Below are positions 7,198 through 13,938 of a stretch of 35,447 nt of DNA, piece after piece. The notes under the pieces are model-generated. The model was not told the DNA's origin and made no database searches. It worked only from the letters and a program-made list of their open reading frames with translations. The stretch spans positions 1 to 35,447 of the forward strand of contig CALBSK010000034.1 in the NCBI GenBank assembly GCA_937967795.1, in the 5' to 3' direction. The stretch comes from an uncultured Alphaproteobacteria bacterium. GTDB lineage: Bacteria; Pseudomonadota; Alphaproteobacteria; UBA9655. The translations under genes and the position numbers were made by a program. The number at the start of each line of letters is the position of its first letter. The first letter of the stretch is position 1.

Positions 7198-7572
7198 ATG
7201 AAAAAATATCTGAAAACGCTAATAATAACATCGTCATTTATTACTGCATCTCAATCAGCCACTTTTGGAGGGAGTCTTGAAGTCATCAATAATACTCCTA
7301 ATACTGTGCAAATATTTATCAGAGGTGAAAATAGCTCTAAATATAGGAGAGAATTTATTGAGTCCCATCAAACAAAAAAAATGAATATTGTAGAAGAAAA
7401 TGTAGAGAATAAGCCCGTCTTTCAAGTGATTGCCTCTACCAGCAGCGGAGGAGATCCGGATTGGAGGTTATTGGGTGGGGAATGCAATCACCTGCTGACA
7501 AGGAAAAATTATACGGTACTTATTGAATCGAGTGTGGGAGGGTTTAAGACTTCGTGCACAACCTTAGAATAA
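7198..7572 (+). CDS. Small exported protein of unknown function
   Basis: A 124-residue protein with a clear signal peptide: MKKYLKTLIITSSFITASQS then ATFGG, cleavage expected near residue 20. The mature part starts SLEVINNTPNTVQIFIRG, an alternating beta-strand pattern, and has two cysteines (GGECNH and TSCTT) that could form one disulfide. The ATG at 7198 is chosen because GGAGA precedes it and the signal peptide begins there; in-frame ATG 7186 and a TTG at 7162 would only extend a charged leader. The opening 'v.N.T...v.v.v.' resembles that of the exported protein at 11510-11905, but similarity elsewhere is weak. I do not recognise the family. Envelope or secreted location is inferred. Confidence 0.65.
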   Translation: MKKYLKTLIITSSFITASQSATFGGSLEVINNTPNTVQIFIRGENSSKYRREFIESHQTKKMNIVEENVENKPVFQVIASTSSGGDPDWRLLGGECNHLLTRKNYTVLIESSVGGFKTSCTTLE

Positions 7573-7575
7573 GAT

Positions 7576-7790
7576 TCACCCTATAGGCCTAAAGATGGAT
7601 TTAATTTCGTCTCGCCATTGGTCGATAAGGTTAAAATTAAGAAAGTAAGTTGGATGGAATAAGAGATAACAATCGAAATTTTCTACTCATTCTCTTATTT
7701 TATCCACTTAGGAAAAGCAGCCGTATCCATGACAATCGTTATTTCTTTAGGCAAGTTCGATGATAAAATTCAGCTAAAATCAAGCCTCAC
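7576..7790 (-). pseudogene. Decayed IS630-family transposase C-terminal remnant
   Basis: Minus-strand translation, in two frames with stops, recovers the conserved end of an IS630/Tc1-type DDE transposase. Around 7715-7757 the segment NLPKEITIVMDTAAFPKW corresponds to the usual 'lP....ivMDNa.fHk' Asp motif. Around 7576-7655 another frame reads CYLLFHPTYFLNFNLIDQW, matching 'g...l.lPpYSPdlNPIE.W', where the catalytic Glu is now Asp. Frame changes and internal stops show it is dead. No inverted-repeat ends or intact N-terminus are visible. The limits given are approximate. Confidence 0.6.
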
Positions 7791-7920
7791 TTTCTGTCTT
7801 CAAGAATATGCAATAATTAGAAAAGTTTGAGAAATTTTACTTCTCTTTGCAAGAAACATAAGAACAAATTAATTCTTTTTAAAGAAGAATCGATTAAAAT
7901 GAAAAAAAGAGGAGATAATT

Positions 7921-8220
7921 ATGAAAAAAACAATATACATTCTTATGGGCGTTGCAGCTATTTCAAACTTTACTATAAGTTCCAGCTTTGCTGATGGATG
8001 TGAGAAATCATTTGTTCATTGTGTGGAACACTTTGAGGCCGCTTTTAAGGCAGCAGCAAAAGGTCCTACATCTATAAACCACTGTGCCTTATGCCATAGT
8101 AATTGTCAAAAAAGTTTAGCCGCCTGTGTAAAGGAAAAAAATTGGAGACTAGAAGGTCTCACACATACCTTAATAATGGGTTGTAACCACGCGTGCAACA
8201 AAACGGCACCATCAAAATAG
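7921..8220 (+). CDS. Cysteine-rich exported protein with duplicated CxKSxxxC motif
   Basis: A 99-residue protein with a signal peptide (MKKTIYILMGVAAISNFTIS, cleavage probably after SSFA at residue 24). The mature 75 residues hold eight cysteines: 27, 34, 55, 58, 62, 69, 88 and 92. The spacing shows a repeat: CEKSFVHC (27-34) and CQKSLAAC (62-69) are both C-x-K-S-x3-C, which suggests disulfide-linked helical hairpins. Cys55-Ala-Leu-Cys58-His59 formally fits the CxxCH haem c motif, but the even number of paired cysteines makes a disulfide fold more likely. The ribosome binding site AGAGGAGA before the ATG is strong. No family recognised. Confidence 0.7.
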   Translation: MKKTIYILMGVAAISNFTISSSFADGCEKSFVHCVEHFEAAFKAAAKGPTSINHCALCHSNCQKSLAACVKEKNWRLEGLTHTLIMGCNHACNKTAPSK

Positions 8221-8246
8221 AAAACTGTTTTTATTTTTTATAGGCT

Positions 8247-8274
8247 CCCAGCCACTTTCACAACAGTGGCTGGG
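8247..8274. terminator. Strong hairpin between convergent genes
   Basis: CCCAGCCACT (8247-8256) and AGTGGCTGGG (8265-8274) make a perfect 10-pair stem with an 8-base loop. It lies 26 bases after the stop of the cysteine-rich gene and before the 3' end of the minus-strand J-domain gene. The following U tract is weak on both strands, so the terminator call is from position and stem strength. Confidence 0.55.
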
Positions 8275-8329
8275 GCTCTTCTTCGAACTCTTGAAACTCT
8301 TTCAGGAGAACTCAACAAACGACAAGTTT

Positions 8330-8878
8330 TTAAAAACCTTCAATGTATTTCTTCACAACCTGATAGGCCTCGTTAATTCTCTTCAAGCGGTCTTCGGCCT
8401 CTTTGTCGTGGGGATTAAGATCGGGATGATACCGTTTTGCAAGCTTCTTATATTGTTTTCTAAGGGTTTCTAGTGTTAAAGGAAGAGTAAGCCCCAGGAT
8501 ATCAAGAGATTGTCGAACCGGGCGAGAAAGGGAAGAAGGACGAGGGGCGGCTTTTAAAAAAGGATCTATTCCATCAAAATAACGGGCACTTTCTAAAAGT
8601 GTGTGCCAACCTCCAACGGGCCAAGAAGGACGGTTCCAGGTGACGTCAGAAACACGACTCGCTTCAATTTCTTCAGCGCTCATCCCCCGATAAAAGTCCC
8701 AGCCTTTATTATATTCCCGCACATGGTCTAAACAGAACCAATAATACTCGTGCAAGAGATGAGGACTTTTGGGAGCGCGAAATTCACCTGCATGCTCACA
8801 CCCTTTGTAATCACATAGCCTTATGGCAGATGCCGTATCATAAGATGACTCTAGAGGGACAAAACGTTCTTTTTTCAT
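8330..8878 (-). CDS. J-domain (DnaJ-like) protein
   Basis: A 182-residue protein whose last 60 residues are a J-domain: LDILGLTLPLTLETLRKQYK, then AKRYHPDLNPHDKEAEDR with the essential His-Pro-Asp, then INEAYQVVKKYIEGF. The N-terminal 120 residues carry CDYKGCEHAGEFRAPK and YYWFCLDHVREYNKGWDFY, with Cys/His residues that may bind zinc, a layout typical of an alphaproteobacterial J-domain protein family. It should stimulate a DnaK-type Hsp70; the client is unknown. It lies 41 bases downstream of the LOG-family gene on the same strand and is probably cotranscribed with it. Confidence 0.85.
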   Translation of the reverse strand: MKKERFVPLESSYDTASAIRLCDYKGCEHAGEFRAPKSPHLLHEYYWFCLDHVREYNKGWDFYRGMSAEEIEASRVSDVTWNRPSWPVGGWHTLLESARYFDGIDPFLKAAPRPSSLSRPVRQSLDILGLTLPLTLETLRKQYKKLAKRYHPDLNPHDKEAEDRLKRINEAYQVVKKYIEGF

Positions 8879-8919
8879 CGTTTATACATAAGCGAAAACG
8901 AGGAAAGAATAAAAAGCAT

Positions 8920-9507
8920 TTAGACCCACTCGGCCACGGGCTTATGGGTTGTAGGCTCAGGAGCTTTAAGAAGAGCCTGAAAGGCTTCTGGTACGGACCC
9001 CACAAATTTAAAATATTCTTTATGCTCTCCTTTAGCAAAATGTTGTTCAAAAATATTTTGGGTGAGCTCTTTCAGAGGTGTCCAGTATTCATTAATATTT
9101 ATAAAAATAATAGGCTTATCATGAAGTCCTAACTGTCGCCATGTAATGAGCTCGAAAGTTTCATCAAGAGTCCCAAAACCTCCCGGCAAAACAAAAAAAG
9201 CATCAGAATGCTCGAACATGAGACGTTTGCGTGTATGCATGGTATCTACCATATGCAATTCCGTAATCGCCCAATTCGGATCTTCTCGTTCCTTTAAATG
9301 ATCTGGCATAAACCCAATAACGCGCCCCCCATGAGCCATAGAAGAGTTGGCCGCTTCGCCCATAAGTCCTTGGACCCCTCCCCCATAAATCAAGGTTATA
9401 TGATGTTGCGCCAGCTGTTGACCAAGCTCTAAAGCGGCTTTTTTATAAATGTCATTCACAGTATCATAAGAACTACAATACACACCGATTGCTTGAATTT
9501 CTTTCAT
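8920..9507 (-). CDS. LOG-family protein (cytokinin riboside 5'-monophosphate phosphoribohydrolase type)
   Basis: A 195-residue Rossmann-like protein with the family signatures LIYGGGVQGLMGEAA (about 39-53), MHTRKRLMFEHSDAF and the catalytic PGGFGTLDETFELITWRQLG. LOG-family enzymes hydrolyse the N-glycosidic bond of nucleoside 5'-monophosphates, releasing base and ribose 5-phosphate; in bacteria the physiological substrate is usually AMP-like or unknown. Length is normal. It is divergent from psd with 84 bases between starts. Confidence 0.9.
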   Translation of the reverse strand: MKEIQAIGVYCSSYDTVNDIYKKAALELGQQLAQHHITLIYGGGVQGLMGEAANSSMAHGGRVIGFMPDHLKEREDPNWAITELHMVDTMHTRKRLMFEHSDAFFVLPGGFGTLDETFELITWRQLGLHDKPIIFININEYWTPLKELTQNIFEQHFAKGEHKEYFKFVGSVPEAFQALLKAPEPTTHKPVAEWV

Positions 9508-9558
9508 GTATGTTTTTCCTCTATAAAGGTGATAGGCAATGTGAAGGAAAACCGCTAT

Positions 9559-9574
9559 AAAATCTATAGATTTT
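9559..9574. promoter_or_regulatory. 16-base palindrome just upstream of the psd ribosome binding site
   Basis: AAAATCTATAGATTTT is a perfect palindrome ending three bases before the AAGGAGG ribosome binding site (9578-9584) of psd. In the short divergent region between the LOG gene and psd it may be an operator; it could also just hold a -10-like TATAAA/TATAGA element. Confidence 0.35.
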
Positions 9575-9591
9575 TATAAGGAGGATCCCCC

Positions 9592-10278
9592 ATGGAGACT
9601 TTTTTGGCTCCTGTCCATCGCGCTGGCTGGCCTTTTATTGCCCTTTTTGCAGTCGTTACATTTGTCCTGTTAATATTTTCTAAAACACTCGGATTATTAG
9701 GCCTTCTGATGATGGGGTGGTGCATATATTTCTTCCGTAATCCTCGTCGCATAACGCCTCATGGAGAGAACCTCCTTGTAAGCCCTGCTGACGGAATCAT
9801 TACAAAAATTGAATCCGCCTTCCCCCCTCCAGAACTCAAATGGAAAAAAAAGGCCCTCACGCGTATCAGCATTTTTTTAAATGTCTTTGATGTTCATGTA
9901 AACCGCATTCCTGTGGAGGGAATCATTACCAAAATCCACTATCATCCGGGAAAGTTTTTCAACGCCTCTTTAGATAAGGCAAGTGATCATAATGAAAGAA
10001 ATTCTCTTTTGATCAAAACTCCCTCAGGGCAAGAAATTTTGGTCATTCAAATTGCAGGGCTTATCGCTAGGCGAATTATATGTGAGGCTCATGTAGGGCA
10101 AGAGGTGAAAGCAGGCGAAACTTACGGAATTATTCGCTTCGGAAGCCGAGTGGATCTTTATCTCCCTGAGGGTGTAAATCCGCAAGTTATTGTCGGACAA
10201 CGAATGATCGGGGGAGAGACAATATTGGGAGAGATGGATTCAAAAGCAGCCCAGCGAACAGGAGAGAGTCGTACATGA
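9592..10278 (+). CDS. psd: Phosphatidylserine decarboxylase proenzyme
   Basis: Converts phosphatidylserine to phosphatidylethanolamine in the inner membrane. The 228-residue protein is the short form common in alphaproteobacteria: one or two hydrophobic segments at 13-47, SPADGIITKI (64-73), FDVHVNRIPVEG (99-110) and the self-cleavage site Gly184-Ser185 in RFGSRVDLYLP, where the serine becomes the pyruvoyl cofactor. AAGGAGG is seven bases upstream of the ATG. The stop overlaps the pssA start by four bases (ATGA), so the two consecutive steps of the pathway are translated together. Confidence 0.95.
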   Translation: METFLAPVHRAGWPFIALFAVVTFVLLIFSKTLGLLGLLMMGWCIYFFRNPRRITPHGENLLVSPADGIITKIESAFPPPELKWKKKALTRISIFLNVFDVHVNRIPVEGIITKIHYHPGKFFNASLDKASDHNERNSLLIKTPSGQEILVIQIAGLIARRIICEAHVGQEVKAGETYGIIRFGSRVDLYLPEGVNPQVIVGQRMIGGETILGEMDSKAAQRTGESRT

Positions 10279-11030
10279 AAAATCCTCTTCCAACCAACAG
10301 CCTAAAGTCTCCTCATCTTATTCGGATTATCCCCAATGCCATTACGATCACAGCCCTTTGTACAGGGCTAAGTTCCATTCGTTTTGCTTTGATTGATCGG
10401 TGGGAATTTGCAGTCAGCCTTATCCTCATTGCTGCTATTTTGGATGGTATGGATGGCCGTATTGCGCGTCTTTTAAGAGCGGATAGTCCTTTTGGCGCTG
10501 AACTTGATTCCCTGTCTGATTTCATCAGTTTTGGCGTTGCTCCTGCTGTTATTGTTTTTCTCTACAGTCTGCATCTCTGGAAAGGGATAGGCTGGGCCCT
10601 TGCTCTTTTCTTTTCAACATGTATGGCTTTAAGATTGGCCCGCTTTAATACAAACATGGGCGCTCCAACACCCGATTGGGCCAAACAATTTTCTGTGGGA
10701 GTTCCCGCCCCTGCTGCCGCTGTTTTAGGCCTTTTACCCCTTATGATGAGTTTTGCGCTTGAGGAAAGCTTTCAGAACCTTCCCATCCTTTTTGCCATCA
10801 GTTTAATTATCAGCGGCATTCTGATGATTAGCCGCATTCCCACATATGTTTTGAAAAATGTGCGCATTCCCCATCATTTTATCCGTCCTCTGCTTATGAT
10901 GGTGGCTATTTTTGTAGCCGCTCTTTTCAGCATACCTTGGTGGACTCTGAGTATGGGGGCCGTTATTTATCTCATTTCCATTCCTTTAAGCTTAATATCC
11001 TATAGAAAGAAAAAAGAGAAAAGTAGGTAA
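10275..11030 (+). CDS. pssA: CDP-diacylglycerol-serine O-phosphatidyltransferase
   Basis: Makes phosphatidylserine from CDP-diacylglycerol and serine, the step before Psd. The 251-residue integral membrane protein has the complete CDP-alcohol phosphatidyltransferase motif: Asp57, Asp60, Gly61, Ala64, Arg65, Gly74, Asp78 and Asp82 within DGMDGRIARLLRADSPFGAE and the LDSLSD that follows. About eight hydrophobic segments follow or flank it, and the tail is basic (YRKKKEKSR). It overlaps psd by four bases. Downstream is a long non-coding stretch with a repeat element. Confidence 0.95.
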   Translation: MKNPLPTNSLKSPHLIRIIPNAITITALCTGLSSIRFALIDRWEFAVSLILIAAILDGMDGRIARLLRADSPFGAELDSLSDFISFGVAPAVIVFLYSLHLWKGIGWALALFFSTCMALRLARFNTNMGAPTPDWAKQFSVGVPAPAAAVLGLLPLMMSFALEESFQNLPILFAISLIISGILMISRIPTYVLKNVRIPHHFIRPLLMMVAIFVAALFSIPWWTLSMGAVIYLISIPLSLISYRKKKEKSR

Positions 11031-11121
11031 GTCCTGCGGCGTAGAAGTATAGACATTTGCTTCTTTTTTTAAGAATATTAAAAAAGTGTGGTTGTTTCTA
11101 AAAAGGATATTTTATGGAAGG

Positions 11122-11254
11122 TGCTGCAAAAGGGTCTTAATGGGCCTAAAAAAAGCTGTCATCCTGAACTTGTTTCAGGATCTTTTGAATATTATCAAAG
11201 AGATGCCGAAACGAGTTCGGCATGACATTGTTGGGGGAAGCTCCTTTTGCAGCA
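11122..11254. repeat. Nested inverted-repeat element
   Basis: An outer perfect 12-base inverted repeat, TGCTGCAAAAGG (11122-11133) and CCTTTTGCAGCA (11243-11254), encloses a 71-base inner palindromic repeat (11157-11227) bounded by TGTCAT and ATGACA. Each inner arm is itself a hairpin: ATCCTGAA with TTCAGGAT on the left, ATGCCGAA with TTCGGCAT on the right. The inner unit is of the 'GTCATCCTGAA...' dispersed repeat type seen in many alphaproteobacteria. The open frame that crosses it (11086-11391) encodes the typical repeat-derived peptide VILNLFQDL and is not a supported gene. Confidence 0.75.
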
Positions 11255-11471
11255 GTTTCTTTATGATAAAAATTATTTTTTCCTTTCTTCTTATTTTACG
11301 ATCCCTTTCTGCTTTCGCTAGGGAACAACATGAAGATTTCCTCATTACCCGCCCTCTCCTGAAGCTGATCCAATGGAAACAAAATGTATAAATGTTAAGC
11401 TTACGGACATAGAGCCAAAGGATGAAAATTATAATTTTGAGGGCGGCACGATCTTACAAGAGCAACTCTAT
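11255..11471. other. Gap with possible gene remnant
   Basis: After the repeat element a short plus-strand frame resembles a signal peptide (MIKIIFSFLLILRSLSAFA) and stops at 11391; another frame stays open from ATG 11373 to about 11528. Together they could be a frameshifted small exported protein gene, but there is no ribosome binding site and no recognisable family, so no gene is called. Confidence 0.3.
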
Positions 11472-11507
11472 ATTTGTCTTATCTTCTTCAAAGAAGATAA
11501 GACAAAT
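11472..11507 (-). terminator. Long perfect hairpin directly after the exported-protein gene
   Basis: ATTTGTCTTATCTTCTT (11472-11488) and AAGAAGATAAGACAAAT (11491-11507) are perfectly complementary over 17 bases with a 2-base centre. It begins two bases after the stop codon of the minus-strand gene at 11510. The stem is A+T-rich and the run of U is inside the arm, so it may be a terminator or an mRNA-stabilising 3' hairpin. Confidence 0.5.
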
Positions 11508-11509
11508 TA

Positions 11510-11905
11510 TTACGAAGCTTCCTCACAATGATCTAAATAAACAGTAATCGTTTGATTATCTAAGGCTTGAAGCTCTGGTGATGAGGTATCCTTTGTAAAG
11601 GAAAAAGCATTACAGTATGCACTAAAATACGGTTGTACATGATCATTGTAAGCTGCAACGATGATTTGGACCGGTTTTAACGAGTCTTTAACCCTCTGAA
11701 ATGGGGGAAGACTCAAAAGAGGTTGTTGCTCACTCTTACCGTTAAGAATGTCATCTTCGGCATCATAAATTTGGATCTGATCAGAACCGACGTTTGCCCA
11801 CACAACAAAATCAACTGAAAGCCCGGTTTTATTCACCATGGTAATGGCATAAGATGGGGTTCCAAACGTTAAGAATAAAGAAAAGATAAGAATAGCTTTT
11901 TCCAT
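11510..11905 (-). CDS. Small exported protein of unknown function
   Basis: A 131-residue protein with signal peptide MEKAILIFSLFLTFGTPSYA followed by ITMVNKTGLSVDFVVWANVG. The mature part is rich in alternating hydrophobic residues (beta-strand pattern) and has two cysteines (AYCNAF and LDHCEEAS). The ATG at 11905 is chosen because AGAGGGG lies upstream and it starts the signal peptide; ATGs at 11935 and 11947 would put a charged leader before it. The opening 'VNKTGLSVDFVV' resembles 'INNTPNTVQIFI' of the exported protein at 7198. A perfect hairpin follows the stop codon. No family recognised. Confidence 0.6.
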   Translation of the reverse strand: MEKAILIFSLFLTFGTPSYAITMVNKTGLSVDFVVWANVGSDQIQIYDAEDDILNGKSEQQPLLSLPPFQRVKDSLKPVQIIVAAYNDHVQPYFSAYCNAFSFTKDTSSPELQALDNQTITVYLDHCEEAS

Positions 11906-12006
11906 ATTAACCAACCCCTCTTTACATCGATTCATTTCCTTCAGCATAAGCGCTGAATTCTTAATAAGTCGTTAAAGGGCTAAGGTAATCTTCACCTCGA
12001 AGGCAT

Positions 12007-12033
12007 AAAAAAACCCCCATCCGGGGGTTTTTT
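12007..12033 (-). terminator. Rho-independent terminator of the Bax-inhibitor-1 gene
   Basis: On the minus strand a CCCCC/GGGGG stem with a 4-base loop is preceded by A residues and followed by seven T residues, nine bases after the stop codon at 12042. Textbook form. Confidence 0.92.
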
Positions 12034-12041
12034 ACAGTCAA

Positions 12042-12752
12042 TTAACGACGATCACCCAGAAGACGTAAAAGCATCATAAACAAGTTAATAAAATCAAGAT
12101 AAAGTTGAAGGGCTCCAAAAATGGCGCGTTTCCCCGCAACTTCCGTTGAACTTCCTTCAATATAAGTGTTCTTGATGTTTTGCGTATCATACGCAGTAAG
12201 CCCTGTGAAAACAATTACGCCAATAACAGATACCATAAACTGGAGCATACTGCTCGCCACAAATAGGTTTACAAGAGACGCGATGATAATCCCGATGAGT
12301 CCCATAAAGAGGAAAGATCCCCAAGCGGTTAAATCCTTGCGGGTTGTATATCCATAAAGGCTCATAGCAGCAAAGGTTCCCGCCGTAATAAAAAAGACAC
12401 GAGCGATACTCTCATAAGTATAAGCGAGAAAGATAACTGAAAAGGCCACACCATTAAGGGCCGCATAGAGCCAAAAAAGAGCCTGCGCTGTAGAATACTG
12501 AATGGTATTAATCTTAAAGCTTAAAAACAGCACGAGAACGAAAGGTGCAATTACAAAAAGCCACATCATCGGCATAATCGCTTGCAGCAAAGGCGGTGAT
12601 GAAACGATTAAGAGCGCAACCGCCCCTGTTAAGGCAAGCCCTAAAGACATGTAATTATAAACACTCAACATATAGGTCCGAAGGCCCTCGCTATAAGCCA
12701 GCGCGGTCCTCTCCACACCTAATATAGTTCTATTCTTTGACCGATCATTCAT
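12042..12752 (-). CDS. Bax inhibitor-1/YccA-family membrane protein
   Basis: A 236-residue inner-membrane protein with seven hydrophobic segments and the BI-1 signature: YNYMSLGLALTGAVALLIV near the N-terminus, AALNGVAFSVIFLAYTYESI mid-protein, FFITAGTFAAMSLYGYTTRK, and the C-terminal FTGLTAYDTQNIKNTY and ALQLYLDFINLFMMLLRLLG blocks. Bacterial members are linked to calcium leak or membrane-protease (FtsH) control. AAGGAG precedes the ATG at 12752. It stands alone with its own promoter and terminator. Confidence 0.9.
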   Translation of the reverse strand: MNDRSKNRTILGVERTALAYSEGLRTYMLSVYNYMSLGLALTGAVALLIVSSPPLLQAIMPMMWLFVIAPFVLVLFLSFKINTIQYSTAQALFWLYAALNGVAFSVIFLAYTYESIARVFFITAGTFAAMSLYGYTTRKDLTAWGSFLFMGLIGIIIASLVNLFVASSMLQFMVSVIGVIVFTGLTAYDTQNIKNTYIEGSSTEVAGKRAIFGALQLYLDFINLFMMLLRLLGDRR

Positions 12753-12781
12753 GGGGTAAATCTCCTTTTCTACTTATCTTA

Positions 12782-12810
12782 TATATAAGGGTTAATTGAC
12801 TTTGAGGCAA
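12782..12810 (-). promoter_or_regulatory. Candidate promoter of the Bax-inhibitor-1 gene
   Basis: On the minus strand TTGCCT (12810-12805) and TATATA (12787-12782) are spaced 17 bases apart, about 30 bases before the ATG. Each box matches consensus at four of six positions. Confidence 0.45.
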
Positions 12811-13327
12811 GTCCCTCTCTTTTTGATTTAAGAGGGGGTTTGAAAAACACGTGATACAATTCACACCGCGTTTGTGCACTCTATCGTTCTGGTCAAAATT
12901 CACCTAATTTACATTTATTTATTCTACACATTTTAAATTAAAATGAAATTTTTTTAATTGGCCATTTTCTATTTTTTCTTGATCTTTTATTCATTTGATG
13001 AAAAAGTCAAAACAGATAACGAGAGACACTCTTCTTTCTAGGATAGCTCCGCGGAAAGGAAAGTCGCTCCCGAGATCGAGAGGGTACAAATTGACCTTTT
13101 AGGGAAAGCCCAGGATTTATGAAAATGCTAGCTTATTTCATGGATTCTTTTCTTAAAGAGGAAAGTGTGTACAATCGCGGAGAAAGAAAGATGCAACTGG
13201 AAGTTATCGTTCTTTTTTCTTTTAAGTGGCCGTTTGGTAACGGATCCCGGGATCTTTTAAACATGAGCGTAAAGAAAAAAAGGAATCAGAGGAAGAACAA
13301 TAAAAAACTAAATATTTAATTTTCTAA
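12811..13327. other. Long gap with no supported gene
   Basis: About 520 bases between the Bax-inhibitor-1 promoter and the end of the ctaG gene. The 66-codon plus-strand frame at 13119-13319 lacks a ribosome binding site and any family likeness. A G+C-richer patch at about 13025-13110 stands out from A+T-rich surroundings but fits no RNA family I can name. In many alphaproteobacteria ctaE would follow ctaG here; no trace of it was found in translation. Confidence 0.4.
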
Positions 13328-13852
13328 TCATTTCTTCAACCGAAAGAAAGTATAGGAAAGCGTGATGGTATCCACATCTTTCATGATGGGATCTTTGACG
13401 ATATCGGGATCAATAAAAAATTGAACAGGAAAGTCAGATTCTTGTCCCCCCTCTAAATGTTGCTCTAGAAAACAAAAACACTCAACTTTATTAAAATAAA
13501 TGCCCGCTTTATGAGGTGTGACATTATAAGTGGCCATTCCCACCGTAGGGTGGGAAGAAAGGTTTTTACCGTGGTAAAAGGCCAGCCCCACTTCTCCGGC
13601 TTTGACTTTAATTTCCCCTTGGAGGGGTTTAAAATCCCACGGGAGTTCCCGTTGCGTGTCCGCATTAAAACGGATGGTAATCACCCGATCTTCAACCCGA
13701 TTCGGCATCAATTTGGCAACTTGCGTAGTGCCCCCGTGGCCTGTTTTCTCACAAAACATCCGAAAAAGAGCAGAAGATGCAAAGGTCAAAGCCAACATCC
13801 CGAAGGCAAGAGCTGAGAGAATAATCAGAGTTGAGCGATGTTTCTCTTTCAC
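13328..13852 (-). CDS. ctaG: Cytochrome c oxidase assembly protein CtaG/Cox11
   Basis: Delivers copper to the CuB site of oxidase subunit I. The 174-residue protein has one N-terminal membrane segment (STLIILSALAFGMLALTFAS) and a periplasmic domain with the copper-binding FNKVECFCFLEQ motif and the family's PVQFFIDPDI and ITLSYTFF ends. I place the start at GTG 13852, which overlaps the stop of the 29-residue upstream ORF (GTGA), rather than at the TTG at 13909 that lies inside that ORF. Length then fits the family. Last gene of the cox operon here. Confidence 0.92.
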   Translation of the reverse strand: MKEKHRSTLIILSALAFGMLALTFASSALFRMFCEKTGHGGTTQVAKLMPNRVEDRVITIRFNADTQRELPWDFKPLQGEIKVKAGEVGLAFYHGKNLSSHPTVGMATYNVTPHKAGIYFNKVECFCFLEQHLEGGQESDFPVQFFIDPDIVKDPIMKDVDTITLSYTFFRLKK

Positions 13853-13938
13853 TTCATGTAAACGCAAGCCGCACCATAAAATAAAAGAGCGAGGCCTAAA
13901 AGGGACCAAAAGAGAGCTTTATTTATAGAATGTCTCAT
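13849..13938 (-). CDS. 29-residue membrane protein between ctaB and ctaG (CoxF-like position)
   Basis: A short ORF, ATG 13938 to TGA 13849, encodes a single hydrophobic helix with a basic start (MRHSINKALF, then LLGLALLFYGAACVY, ending MK). It is locked into the operon: the ctaB stop overlaps its ATG (ATGA), its stop overlaps the ctaG GTG (GTGA), and GGGAG lies five bases upstream of the ATG. Many alphaproteobacterial cox operons have a small single-helix protein at this place (often called CoxF or simply hypothetical). The role, perhaps oxidase assembly, is inferred from position only. Confidence 0.75.
   Translation of the reverse strand: MRHSINKALFWSLLGLALLFYGAACVYMK

Noticed and set aside
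7921..8220. c-type cytochrome call based on CxxCH
   Set aside because: Eight regularly spaced cysteines with a CxKSxxxC repeat suggest disulfides; no distal Met/His arrangement is evident.
11086..11391. 101-codon plus-strand frame after pssA
   Set aside because: It crosses the nested repeat element, whose translation (VILNLFQDL... KRVRHD) is a known false-gene signature, and has no ribosome binding site.
11373..11528. Open plus-strand frame overlapping the end of the minus-strand exported gene
   Set aside because: No ribosome binding site or family; at best part of a frameshifted remnant.
13025..13110. Possible RNase P or SRP RNA, because of GGAAAGGAAAGTCGCTCCC-like sequence
   Set aside because: Resemblance is limited to a few bases; none of the other conserved blocks of either RNA is present nearby.
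13119..13319. 66-codon plus-strand frame in the gap after ctaG
   Set aside because: No ribosome binding site, basic low-complexity end, no family.
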